Of a stretch of DNA of 64,000 nt, positions 1 to 11,320 are shown piece by piece. The stretch is from Chlorophyllum brunneum (taxonomy: Eukaryota; Basidiomycota; Agaricomycetes; Agaricales; Agaricaceae): the NCBI GenBank assembly GCA_963576785.1, contig OY756146.1, positions 682,001 through 746,000 on the forward strand, read 5' to 3'. The notes under the pieces were generated by a model, which was not told where the DNA came from, ran no database searches, and saw only the letters and a program-made list of their open reading frames with translations. The position numbers were made by a program, and so were the translations under genes. The first letter of the stretch is position 1. Each line of letters opens with the position of its first letter.

Positions 1-1977
1 GGGGTGTTACATCGTAGCACCGTTAGCCGATTACACCACAGTCTAAAAAGCATTGTCTGGGGAACCCAAGGGGAATCATTGGGCTGTGCAGATTACTCCG
101 ACTTGAGAGGGAGCCCTCTCCCGAATTACGGCTTTTCGATAGCGATTAGTGTCACATTTCACGCAGTCTTTGTGCTCTGTCTGTAGACGTGAGCAGCTGT
201 CAACATGTCAACGCTGATGATACTATTCGCCTTCGCAGAACGCACCCTCAAGTTGGCTAACTCACATCTTTCCTTCAGTCATGACACTCTCATACCTTCG
301 GAAACCTTTTTGGGTATACGTCGGCAGATTCGGGGCGATGATGCGGAGATGACGGAGGAGGTCGAGGCGAAGACGCATTCTCCCTTTTCATTAGCGTTGT
401 TACGCATTGACAATCTAGCAATTTTGGTTGTGTCCCCTTCCACATTGGTCTATCCCGTGGGTGTTCTATTTCCTATACGGTCACTTTCGCGGCGCTTGAC
501 CCCATACACTGTCGACTCTCTACATTCCATATCATGTGCTTGTGGCTTAGAGCGTTACGTACCTCGGCGAAAGTGATCAGTCAAAGGAAACCATTACAAA
601 ATTTCCGTCCTTGATAATACTTGAAACAAACGTTAAATAAGTCCTTGTTCTCGGTGTCTTCCAAACTGGATCCTAGCGTTTGAGCTGCACGAGGGTCGGC
701 GTAATTGTTGATTTCCGGGTTTAGACGCCGAACGTATGTAGATGTCTTTTGCCACACTCATCTCCACCGAACCAAATTGCGCTACTATGAAAACAAAGTC
801 CATCAAACCCTCTTATTTCCACCGAATAGGCTACGGTCTGTCGAATATTGTTGTCTCTGTGATCAATTGCGGACCTTAACAACCTGAAACTATGACCTCG
901 GATTTCGGATAAACAATTCCGGACAGAACAGGTCGTTCTGATTGGCGGTTGCGAGATAATGGCTTGGTAGTTCGGAAGTAGTTAACAAGGGCTTTGCGAA
1001 AACGAAAGCCACGAGACCAAAATTCATTGAAGAAGAGAGAGCCTTTTCCTGGCGTGGCAACCTCGGAGACAAACGAGAAGCTCAAAGGATAAGTGAAGGA
1101 TACTGCCGTAGCGCTGATGCAAATAAAAAAGATGAAAGGGGAAGAAGCATCATCCGGCTCCAATGTTTCCGGAGAGCTCGATGGTGCAAGTCTGGGGCCC
1201 CTGACATACGATTGATAATGATCGGGAATAGCTCTGCTCAGATAACGCAATCTTCAAACAAGCTCCAACCAGAAGAGACTGGCCCTGGTGTTGGGTCCCT
1301 GAGGGGGGTCTACCAAGAAATAATTGTCGACACCTCATTATGATTTGAGCCTACCAGTCTTCTCCACTTCGATCAAGTACGGAGGTTATGACCACGCGAA
1401 CGCGTAGATGGGTGGCATAATGCCAAGACAAAGGCCTAAATCTAGCAGAGGGCCACGCGGCAATGCCGCTGGTCACCTGAAGTTTGGATCACTTTGTGCG
1501 AAGCAAGGAAGTTCCAATAACTCTGGTGTCAGGGAAGGTTTGCGTGGTTTGCAGATTTCATTTCGTGGTGGGATAATTCTGTATTTAGCTGTGTATAACT
1601 GTACGCCAAAACTGCTACCTTATAAATAGAGGTCCGAGATGAGTAGATTTCCTTGGAGACATATAACTATCGTTCAATGCGGAAGTCCAGTATTGAATAG
1701 AAAACCAAGCCACATCGAGAACATGTACCCGAACAGCACAATGTTTGTCCTACTTGATCGGCCGTGGTGCTGTCGTTAATACTTTGCATATGGGTTATTT
1801 ATAACATAAGGTCGGAGGCGACGGACAACGTGGATTTGCCAAGGATGTGGACCTGATGATGTCGGTATGAGTATAACCCAACGTCGGGTAACCTTTTGTT
1901 TAGTAATGGCACGAACGTACGGATGAATAATTGCAACAATGGGAGAGTTGACCGCAAGCAGAGACATTCTACATTGG
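1..1977. other. No supportable gene
   Basis: Open frames on both strands here are short (at most about 124 codons), show no recognisable motif and have no splice-connected continuation. Nothing else was identified before the 3' end of the lipase gene. Confidence 0.5.
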
Positions 1978-3856
1978 TCAACACTCGTCGATGACATGAA
2001 GACCCCCTACGGCGACCCAAGCCAGCCGAGCATATCCTGCGGTCTGATTTTTCGGAATTTCTCCACAATCAGAGTGGGCTTTGCTCACCAAATTGAGCCA
2101 GCATTTCTGATTTCCATTTTTGCCGAAATGCTTCTCCATAATTATTCGGTAACGATCCTCCCAGCTAGCTTCGCTACTGAATCCAGATTTAGCTAGCCAC
2201 TCCATTCGTCTCAAAAAACCTCCTTCTAGGTCGCGTTCATTGTAGTAATTGTGACCTCCTAAAGGCGAAAGTGGTATCGGTGGGTCGGGCATTGGGAGAG
2301 CGACTTGGTAGGGGTTCGATGTGAGCGGTCCTGGAACTAGCTGGGGGTCACACGGAATTGGAGACGCAGTGCCGGAAGAGCCACAATCCGGATCTGTGGG
2401 TGCGACCCGGAACAATGCAAACTCTCGTTCGCTCGCAGGGACTCGGTAGACTTTCCCATTCACAGTGTACAAAGGCTGTTGAGCGAAGTGCCGGTAGCCC
2501 AGTCCCATCAATGGGAGTGCGGGTACACCTGGGACAAGATCTGAGCGTGAACTACAAAAATCGGGTGGAGGATAGGGGCCTTACCATCGTTGTAAGCTTT
2601 CATACACCATTCTCGTATCGGGATGCCATATCCGACCTCATGTCGCTTCTTCAAGTTCACCCAGTGATCAACGAGGGCTTGGTTGCCGGTCCGTGGTTCA
2701 CCAAACGTAATGATTTGTAGACTCTGTATTCCTAGTCGTTGAAGATAAGATTCCTGATCGTGGTCTGGTAGTTCAGACTCCACTTCCACGGAAGGAATGG
2801 GCTCCTGAGGGGTGGATCCAGACGAGCGACTAGACTTATGATTCGAGAGTAATGATGATGACCTCGTGGGTCGAGTGGAATTTGAATATGGCGAGAGGAG
2901 ATCCATGCATAGGAGATGTGCAACGGCTCCACCCATGCTGTGGCCGGTCACTACCAGCTCCCGTACCACGTCCCCACTACTGTTGGAAAATTCTACCTTT
3001 CCGTTATCGTTTAATGGGAGTTGTTCAGGATCCAATTGCAACCCTGCATGTATACCGTCCATGAGCGCAGACCTCATACCTTGGTATAAGTCCCAAAAAC
3101 CAGTATGAACAGTTGCGGGACTATCGGGGGCACCGGGGTAGGGCCTCCGTATTGCTCGCAGGTCGTGGATAGCTTGTCGTACCGATGATGTCCCACATAT
3201 CGAGATAATGATCTGTTGTCGGCGACGGGGACAACTACAGGGACTAGGTCCCTGTTTCGGATCAGTTTCATCCGCTTTCCGTTCAGTTTCTGTGCGGCTC
3301 AGCTCAGGCTTGGCACAATCTCGCTTGTGAATCCATCTTGAAAAGACTGCAGCAGGTAGCTTGGCCACATTACCCTTTATGCTTTTCAGTAAACGCACCC
3401 CGCTACTGGTAGCTGATTGTTCTGGTATGGTCTTGGAAAATGGGTGAGCGGAATGGATTGAGAGCGCGGTGGATGCGTAGGGCTGTGGAGACAATGCATA
3501 GTAGCCTTCGAAGGGAAAACCAGGCTGGCGCAGTGAACCGTAATTGCCCAGCAGAGCGTCCAGGGGAGGAGTCGCATAGACGACTTCTGCAAATTGTCCT
3601 GGTGTGTTTCAGCATCGGCCGATGATCCAGTCGATACCTGGCCAAGCTCACCGACTTCCCGGAGCCAGAGAACGAGATCCTCATCGACTATGTCCTCTTC
3701 TTTCAGCTCATAGCTGGAATATGCGGCGATGAGTTTGGATATCCAACGAAAATTCTCTAATTTTTCGGCCGTGTACATGCGCTGTTGTGTGTCTGTGAGT
3801 TCGAGACGGCACCATGCTTTCTTCTGAAGTGCGTGGAATAATGGGAGCAAGCCCAT
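1978..3856 (-). CDS. Class 3 lipase (alpha/beta hydrolase)
   Basis: Predicted triacylglycerol or diacylglycerol lipase of the fungal class 3 family. Three exons: 3652-3856, 2585-3598 and 1978-2528, giving 589 aa. The nucleophile elbow GHSMGG lies at about residues 287-292 (Ser ~289). Upstream is the strand and helix containing SICGTSSVRQAIHDL, downstream FGEPRTGN, and a candidate catalytic His in GYRH at about residue 420, so a Ser/Asp/His triad is plausible. The first intron uses donor GTGAGC inside REVG and acceptor CACCAG; this restores the family segment REVGQFAEVVYATPP, which the uninterrupted frame loses. There is no signal peptide at the chosen Met, so the enzyme is probably intracellular or membrane-associated. 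A low-complexity Ser-rich insert follows the elbow. It is divergent from the membrane protein gene at 4130, with a tRNA between them. Confidence 0.9.
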
Positions 3857-3949
3857 AGCAGGGCCCCAAGTAGGTCAGACAGGTGGGGGCTGCAGTAGAA
3901 GGAGGTGTTGGAAGCTGTGCTCGCCCAGACCGACAAAAACAACAGATTC

Positions 3950-4026
3950 TTCCCTCTAGCCGACTTGAACGACTGACCTCGTCATTACATACTAGTGACG
4001 CGCTCTACCAACTGAGCTAAGAGGGA
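3950..4026 (-). tRNA. tRNA-Thr (anticodon AGT) with a 4-nt intron
   Basis: All four stems pair on the minus strand. The acceptor stem is TCCCTCT with AGAGGGA, followed by discriminator A. The D stem is GCTC/GAGC, the anticodon stem CGTCA/TGACG, and the T stem AGTCG/CGGCT closes loop TTCAAGT (one G-T pair). The anticodon loop has 11 nt, CTAGTATGTAA, instead of 7. With U33 before AGT and A37 after it, the surplus TGTA sits between positions 37 and 38, the standard eukaryotic tRNA intron site. Reading TGT as the anticodon would also give Thr, but would break the U33 rule. Internal A-box-like (TAGCTCAGTTGGT) and B-box-like (GTTCAAGTC) promoter elements are present. Without the intron the length is 73 nt. 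Confidence 0.87.
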
Positions 4027-4129
4027 CTTGTGGTGAAAGATCTTATCTCGCCTTGATCCTCGATCACGGTCACGTTTCTGAACATGCCTCTTTAAGTAAT
4101 AGCCCGTCCCCACACGGCACGCCAGACTC

Positions 4130-5096
4130 ATGCAAGGAGCAGCACGACACAAGAAACCTTACATCTCGGGTCCAACTGCACACAGCCAAAGCAACAAACA
4201 TGTACCATTCACGAATCTAAGTCCCCAAACGCCAGCCGAGCATTACTGGGCTTCACGCGCTCTAAAAGCCGAGGCATTGCTATCCGCTCATGAAAAATAC
4301 CATGAAGAAGTAGGGAGGGTCCGAGAAGACGAGGAACTCAAGCGCAGGGTACACCTCTTCCTTATTGCTACAAACCCGGCTTATCTATTTTCTAGAGCGA
4401 CATACGGAATTTAGAGAACAGGTACAAGGAAAAGTACAACAGCCTCGAGAAGCTTGTAGTACGTTGGCATGCATAACATTTGAATATCAGCCCTCACCAT
4501 AATCCGCAGATTATTCTGATTTCAACGATCATATTACTCAGCACTCTTCTGGTCCATCTGACCACGTCGCGAATCCAACAGAACAAGAGTCTGTACGCGG
4601 CCACAAGCTCACCTCCCTTTCTGTCATCCTTGTGGGGCGTTTTTGGTTCCTCGAACCGCAAGGAATCCGATTCAAATCCGGGAGGTCCATTCAATTTTCA
4701 TCTCCATCTTCCGGCCCATTTCACGATACCAATTCTGTCGCCCTGGGCTTCTGTGGTAAGCGTACATACTTCATCTATTAGTATGTTCGAGGTTCACACA
4801 GCCTTTTCCATTAGGTGGAGCATCAAACCAACAACGGCACTTCCGCCAATTTCTACCTCATCCTAACTTCAATCCTCGTCGTGATTTTGATCTCAACTGT
4901 CATATTCGTGAAATACAATCGTACTCAAGATGTCGGGAAAGGTCAAAGCCAACAACAATCACTTGGACCTTCGAACAATATCCTACGGCTGCTAGGAGCT
5001 GTCCTAAATCCTGGACTACCACCCCTTGCCTTTTGGCACTGGGCGTGGAGCTGGGGTCACCGGACACTTCGCTTGATCGGACTCGTACCCCGTTGA
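4130..5096 (+). CDS. Unrecognised two-segment membrane protein with coiled coil
   Basis: Four exons (4130-4348, 4396-4458, 4510-4755, 4815-5096) give 269 aa, all introns in phase 0. The N-terminal 45 residues are polar. Residues about 45-95 are strongly charged and helical (motif AEHYWASRALKAEALLSA, then Glu/Lys/Arg repeats), typical of a coiled coil. Two hydrophobic stretches follow: ILISTIILLSTLLVHL just after the coil, and FYLILTSILVVILISTVIFV after the third intron. Between them lies HFTIPILSPWASV. A second frame is also open over exons 3-4, but it cannot be joined in phase to exon 2. No known domain is recognised; the layout suggests a small organelle or ER membrane protein, which is inference. 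It is divergent from the lipase gene. Confidence 0.65.
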
Positions 5097-6344
5097 AACC
5101 CCTGTTAAACCCCCGAGACATTGTTTACAATGCAAGCGATTAGTTGCACTGCCCGCACCTGGCTGTGCATAGGGGCGAGTCCAATTAATACTGATCAGGT
5201 GCGAGATAACCACTTGGTACCTGCGTGGCGGTACAGTGGGGTTGATTCACACCCTCGAGCCTTGCGCCTGGCTCCGATGGAGGAACGTTCTATGAACACA
5301 TTCCGACTGTTCGAGGAAGTTATTTATCGGAGTTTACACGTCGTTGACAGTCCTGTCTCCTATACCCTATACCTTGGCACCTTCACTCTACAGTCCTTAT
5401 GTAGCACTCATTCGCCTTACCTTCCGATCGGACGGGCATATTTATCCCGAATGAACGAGCTTTGTTGGGTCGTGCTAGAGGGTGGTCTGGAGTCAATCCC
5501 CAAACAGCTTGTTAAAAGAGATTTACTTGACTCTCCGATTAATACGATCGACTGATCTGATGCGGGATGATTTAAATCTGATCACCATTTCAACAGTGGC
5601 ATGACGAGAGATTATGCATTGCACTGCTTCAATCTCAATAAAGACACTGTTATGTCTTCTTGACAGTGTACCGACAGATTGACCTCTCCATGTGGTCCAA
5701 GCTAGGAATCATGCATGCATTCACGAAGGTCGAACCAAAATGTCACCCAAATTTACAAGTGCCACAGAGCACTTTCTCTAGCTCTGTCCGAGAACCCACC
5801 AGAAAGTCTTTTACCGATACGCCTCTTTCGTCCCCCATCCGATGTTATATAAATTTGGCAAGTTGATGAATGAGTTTGAACTATATCCCTTTAGCTGAGG
5901 AGAGAAGATGAAATATACCCACATCAGGGTCGTTGTTAAATCTCCTTTGTGAAGGCCGTATCACAGCCAAGGGACCTTGAGCTATGTATGGTATAGTTGG
6001 GTAGCCGATATCTTGAAATCGACACGGGGCGGGCCAGCCTTCTTCCACAAGCCTGTCGTCCACTGTTTGCAGACCTGTTTCTGGACCACTCGCTGCGTAC
6101 AGTTGACTTTGAAAGTACGGCCAGGAATCGTCTATACGTTCATGATCAAGTAAGTCGTCAACCATTTTCTATCGGCAATGAACACCGTCGAAGCTGAATT
6201 TTTGAACTTACCGTCCCGGTTGTTTATTATATGCCAAGAGCCTGGGAAATTGATGGCGGCGTATACGCGCCAGTTGTCCAGCAGACTCGTATTGTCCTTT
6301 CCGCAGCTGTCCATTCACTTCATTCTCCCGCCAACGTCTCCACT
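5097..6344. other. Intergenic, no clear gene
   Basis: A 144-codon frame at 5121-5555 (+) and a 94-codon frame at 5881-6165 (-) are open, but neither has a recognisable motif or a splice-consistent extension. The segment just before 6345 should hold the promoter of the downstream membrane protein. Confidence 0.4.
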
Positions 6345-6992
6345 ATGTCTGGTCCTAGGCATCCACTGTAAGTTTGGACCAGCATACTAATTTTCCGGTA
6401 CTCATTCGTCAATCAGGGCTGCTATCTTTCTACTGCACATAGCACTAGAAATCCCATTGGCGATTCAAGGCGTGTGGTCACCCATATCCCTCCCATTCCT
6501 ACAATTAAATAACACGACACTTGTGTTGCTGAAGGTATGTCGTACGTTCGTCTCCCTCGGTGCCTCTCACTGACGGTCCAACCTTTGCACATTTGTTATT
6601 AGTTATACGCGGCCTTATCACTCTCAACATGCCTCATCTCTCTCTTGTGCTTTTCTCTCCCCGACTTTTTACCCGGAAAACGTGCTCTCGCAATGGGCCT
6701 ATGTGTTTATCACAGTGTGGCATCCACTGTTCTCTTCCAGGCTCCAAGATTCATCCCCCATTCTTTCGGTCCCCTGGCTGAACAGTTGAGTGCTCTTTCA
6801 ATCTCACGGCTCGCCATCCCTAAGAAAAAAACTCCCCATCACTGACATTCACGCTCTACTTTTAGATACAAATTCACTCCCGAGGTTCTCTGGGGTACAC
6901 TTCATGGTTTCATCGGACTAGGCATGGTTGCATGGTGGCAAGCCACTGTACATCTCGCTGCTATGGCTCGCGCTGCCACCCGAGGCTCTTAA
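6345..6992 (+). CDS. Small four-segment membrane protein, function unknown
   Basis: Four exons (6345-6367, 6417-6534, 6603-6784, 6866-6992) total 450 nt and encode 149 aa beginning MSGPRHPLAAIFLLH. Donors and acceptors are GTAAGT/CAG, GTATGT/TAG and GTTGAG/TAG, and the phases agree throughout. Hydrophobic segments fall at about residues 9-30, 45-70, 83-98 and 118-140, separated by short polar loops including PDFLPGKRA and YKFTPEVLWGTLHGF. There is no signal peptide cleavage site. The layout resembles small conserved fungal integral membrane proteins of unknown function; I do not recognise a specific family. The short first exon and the non-consensus third donor are the weakest parts of the model, but each junction keeps the frame open. 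Confidence 0.7.
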
Positions 6993-8548
6993 ACGCGACA
7001 TTTGTTCGTCGTACCTCATATCTAAAATTTCTTGAAGTTTGATTTTTTGCAAGCGCATTGTTTATAATTACGTTGTACTTGAAAACCGTATCATACAGTA
7101 ATTATGATACCAAAGAGCTTGTGTCGCGCCAGGAGAACAGATAGCGCACGCGTCTTCGCACTTCCACTTGGCCTTCTACTGCTACTTGGAATATACTCCG
7201 CCATAAACTCAACTCGGGTGACGCACTGTGACCATAACGCGGATCAATTGCTGCCAGCCGTTTTGGAATTCCTACATACACAAAGGCTCCGTTCTGACGG
7301 TTCCCCTGCTGTGACTATACAGTCATATCCCCGTAACACTAATCCTTGAAAGTAACTTGATTAACCTATCCACCGGATTGCGAAGTTGGGTACCATACTG
7401 CGCCACAAGAATATACTGTATATCGCCCTTCCGAATGGATTCACGTGGGTGTGAATCCCGTCAAGGTTAGCTTTGCATCTCAAATCCTGCTGTCGTCACT
7501 TCGTTATTTGATTTCTCGTGTACAGGGGATCCCTCCACAATAGAGTTAACTCGACAAAAATGAGCTCTTGTCTCATAGCTACAACCCCAAGAAGCGAAGG
7601 CTAAAAGACTCATACCCAGGGCGCCGATGTTTATTCCTGAAGCTTGGCTCCCAAGTTAACACGAGGTTCAGGGCAGGACACCCGCCCCAACCTAGCATGA
7701 CGCCATTCCACTTGGAATAGTCTTTTGAGCGGGATCATCGAAGGGTTCTTTCTTGATGAAGTGGCTCCGAAACGTTATACAGCAGCCTGTATCGATGATG
7801 TATTCTCAAGAAGGCCCATAAGCGTGTCGGACTTCATGGAAAAGACATATACAATGTCCGACACAAGGCTGGACAGTGAAGAGAGTAACGAATATTCCGA
7901 AGGAGCCATAGGTCTCAAGGATATTGTGGTTCCAAGTCCGATCGTCGATCACTTCAATCTACCTTCCTACCGTTCAAATTAGTGCGATACATGCGTTTCT
8001 CTGGGATGGATGGGCAGAATCCTTGAGGTGGAAGACGTCCTTCCCAAAGGATATGAATGTCATCGATCATTCACCACTACCGAAGACCTTGCTGCACCTT
8101 GTCATGGGGTTTGGTAAGTGATACTTCAGGCCTCATGACGTACCCCATTTACTGGTAGGTTTAGAATCAATAGTATAGCACTAAGAAGCCACGAGTCGCA
8201 TGACAGTCCGCTATTCAGCCACAATGCCATTCTTTGGTTCAATTTCATCTCTTTTTCATTTTAGGGTCTTAGTAGAAGTACTGTACACTACGCACATGTG
8301 TATAACAGTGGGACATGTGTCGAACAACAGCTACGATGATGTAAACGGCGCGATTACAAGTGATATGTGATTGGTATGATGCCATGCAATGCAATGAGGG
8401 GAACCTACAAAACAAGTGATAGATATCCAGGAAACAAATAATGCCATCTCTATAAACTTGATGCTAGTCGTGAACGTTCGTAAGAAAAAAATCGTGAGTA
8501 TGCGAGAACGAAGATGAATAACAAATGTTAGATGAAGCCGAAGGGCCT
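6993..8548. other. Intergenic, no clear gene
   Basis: Only short frames occur, such as 85 codons at 7725-7982 (+), without recognisable motifs. The right end is the 3' flank of the convergent kinase gene. Confidence 0.4.
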
Positions 8549-11320
8549 TCAAGCCGCAGCACCAGCTGAAGCGAAGAATCTCCCTGGAATAAACCAATGT
8601 CGGGGTGATCGCGACCTCTGCTCTCGGCGGGTGCGTCTACCGACGGAAAACCGGCTCTGCCTAGCAGAGGAAGATAAAGATGAGTTTTCTTGCTGTTGCG
8701 CTTCCTGCGCATTGACAATCACGCTATCTGCTCCGGAAGTGGTAGCTGGTACTCGGGACGAAGCGACCTGTGACGCGTAAGTCCCGGGTCCCGGATCCTT
8801 GAATCTGTGACCTCCATCCCATGTTCCAAACCAAGTCGTATCATGGTACTGTTTCCCTTCTCCTCGTCCTCCCGCTCCTCTAACTTCTTCTGCGTCCATC
8901 GTCTGAACAAGCTTCTTATCGCGCGCAATGAACGATCGACAGGACTCGTCATGCGTATCGTTGAAATTCGCATCGGAGTAGGGAGACGGAGAAGTTTGCT
9001 GAGGGGGTTCGAAACTAAAACCCCCCAACGCGAACCCTGGGCGAGTGCCGGTAACGTTTTCAGCGCTTGTGATTGGGCTATTGGCGAAGATATTGTGGAT
9101 AGGAGGGATTTTCGCCGCAGGAGACTTCGTCTGTGCTTGCGCTGCACGGTTTTGTGTTCGTGCTGGCGATGGCGACCGAGGGAAGAATTTGATTCCGAAG
9201 AGGCTGTTGGATTTGGGTTTTGCTCCAACGGGGCCAGTGGTCCCTCCCCCCTCGACGAATTTCTCGACAGGTCCGTGGTGGTAATCATAGGCAGGGGTGT
9301 ACGTCGGAGGTTGAGGGAAGAGCGTGTGGTGAGGCCTTGAGGACGGAGGGGAGAGCGGGGAAGGTAAGACGTCGGTCATCGCAATCGTGTTAGAAACAGG
9401 GGAGAGATGCTGACTTTGTTCCGTAAAGAAACTACCTGTCACTGTGGGAGCTTGGCGACGTTGGGCACGCAGCAAAGACCAATTCGGCTCCGGAGAGGGA
9501 GAGTTCGACCGCAGGAAGACCGAGGACGGAGATAGCATTGTAGTATGTAAAGGACGAGGGATTGTGGATCGAGGGGAAACAACGGAAGATGTTGACGATG
9601 TACGTGAAGATGATCGGGAGTAGATAGAGGGGGACGAAACACCCTGCAAAGTCTGCCACGTCGAGGGCGAGGTCATTTCCTTGTCCTCAGCCACGACAGT
9701 CGCGGTGACAGCAGAGGTAGGCAACGCGATAACCTTGCTTTCCGAGATGGCACTCGTCAAATAAAACATCGACGAGTACGGATCGTATTCGATAGCCGTC
9801 TGCATAATCGCCGAATCTTCGGAGAAGCTGTTGATACTCGCGTCGTGATCATAAAAACGTGGTTGCGGGATGTTGGTGTTGATCGTAAGAGGTTTGCGGT
9901 TCGGCATGGCAGCCTTGGAGCCGAATGCGATCTCAGCGCTGTTCGGTGTAGCGGGAAGTGAAGAGACAGGGGACTGGATAGACGTTTCTGAAGGCGTTCG
10001 AGATCCATCGAACATATCCGAGTTTTCGAGACCGGGCTCGGACTCGGAGGAAGACGTGGAGGATGCGGACGAGATTGTGGATTCATATGCCCATGTTGCG
10101 GCGCAGGATGAACCGTTTGCCCAAGGGATGTTGTCGTACGTCGACTCCTCAGTGCATATTGGTTGGCCTGGACGGGCAAAGATGATGTCGGAGGTGGTAT
10201 CTTTGCTCCAGCGGGATGCGGCGGCCTCGGGAGCGGGAGAAGGGGAACGTGGGAGAGGAGGATCCGTATCTTCTGATGAATCAGTATCGATATCCATTCC
10301 AGACTCCCAAGGACAGCGTGCCATGCTGCCTTCGAAAATAACGCCGTCAGAGTAGAATGATGTGACCTCTCGAATAGCTCGTCGAACGTCACGAAGGGGT
10401 GTCCGGCGCCTGTAATCGACATCAAGCATGCCTACGAGGATTTTGTTGATTTCCGAAGAAATTGGAAGGACGCTGGGGAGGAACGAATTGGGACTACGGA
10501 GATAGGCTTGGAAGGTGGGGTCGTCTGCGGTTGCGGATTTCCATGGATTACGTCCCGTCGCAAGGTTGAGGAGAATAATGCCCAACGACCAGATGTCATT
10601 GTGCATAGGGGAGTAGTTCCCCTGAGGCGCAAACGCGGAACCTTGACACTCTGACGTACGAAAGAACAGGCGAGAATATTTCATTTAGCATGAGGAAATT
10701 AAGCGGAGTAGGTGATAGCGATCCTTACCTGGACTCATGTGGAACACGCTACCGGTGCGGAACTCGTCGCTTACTTTCTCAGTTGTGGCCAGCCCGAAGT
10801 CAGTGATGGCGATCCGGAGGCCATCTTCATAACAGAGAATATTTTCGGGTTTGAGATCGCGATGGAAGATACCCAGCGAGTGGCAATACTCAACTGCGTC
10901 AAGCAGTTGAAGGAAAACGTGCTTGATGAGAGCGTCATCTCCAAGATAACGACAGCTATGCAGAATTTGCGTAAAGAGGTCATGGTCGGGAGCGTAATCC
11001 ATGATTATGTATGTGAGATTGAGACACTCCACCACACGGTGAAGTGTAACGACACCCGGGTGTCTCGACGCCAGCTGGTGCAGTGCAATTTCGCGAATGT
11101 GGACTTGCCGCGAGCGAGGATTTTGGACAGGTGGGGCCACCAAACACTTGACTGCGTAGGATTTCGGTGTCATCGTTGACGGCCGAGCCTCGACTGCTCG
11201 ATAGACAACACCATAACCGCCCACACCCAACACTTCTACGAGCTGGAGGGACCCTCCATCAATGAGCGTCCCGATAGGAGGATGCACTGGCGAAAGCTGG
11301 AAGTTGCACTTTGAGGACAT
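8549..11320 (-). CDS. Ser/Thr protein kinase, Ran1/Ksp1/Sks1-like
   Basis: Two exons (10729-11320 and 8549-10650) encode 897 aa. The kinase domain fills about residues 20-295. The glycine loop GVGGYG is at 32-37, the ATP-binding Lys in AVKCL at about 58, the catalytic loop HRDLKPEN at 153-160, DFGLAT at 174-179, and SPEC (the APE equivalent), which is formed only after splicing. Subdomain IX is DIWSLGIILLNLATGRNPW. All catalytic residues are present. The spacing and the SPEC motif resemble the Ran1/Pat1, Ksp1, Sks1 and Vhs1 group, which controls nutrient response and the meiosis switch in yeasts. The remaining ~600 residues are Ser/Pro/Thr-rich and low in complexity, as expected of a disordered regulatory tail with many phosphorylation sites. 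The Met at 11320 was chosen because it precedes a compact kinase N-terminus; an upstream in-frame Met would add an unlikely hydrophobic leader. Confidence 0.92.

Noticed and set aside
205..1250. Frames of about 120 codons on both strands at the window start
   Set aside because: No recognisable pattern; length expected by chance.
5121..5555. 144-codon plus-strand frame
   Set aside because: No motif, no good neighbours to splice to, and it follows directly on another gene's stop.
5881..6314. Possible minus-strand gene opposite the small membrane protein's leader
   Set aside because: The two frames can only be joined into one with a premature stop, and no motif is visible.
8719..10425. Long frames on both strands inside the kinase gene
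   Set aside because: Shadows caused by the Ser/Pro-rich low-complexity coding tail.
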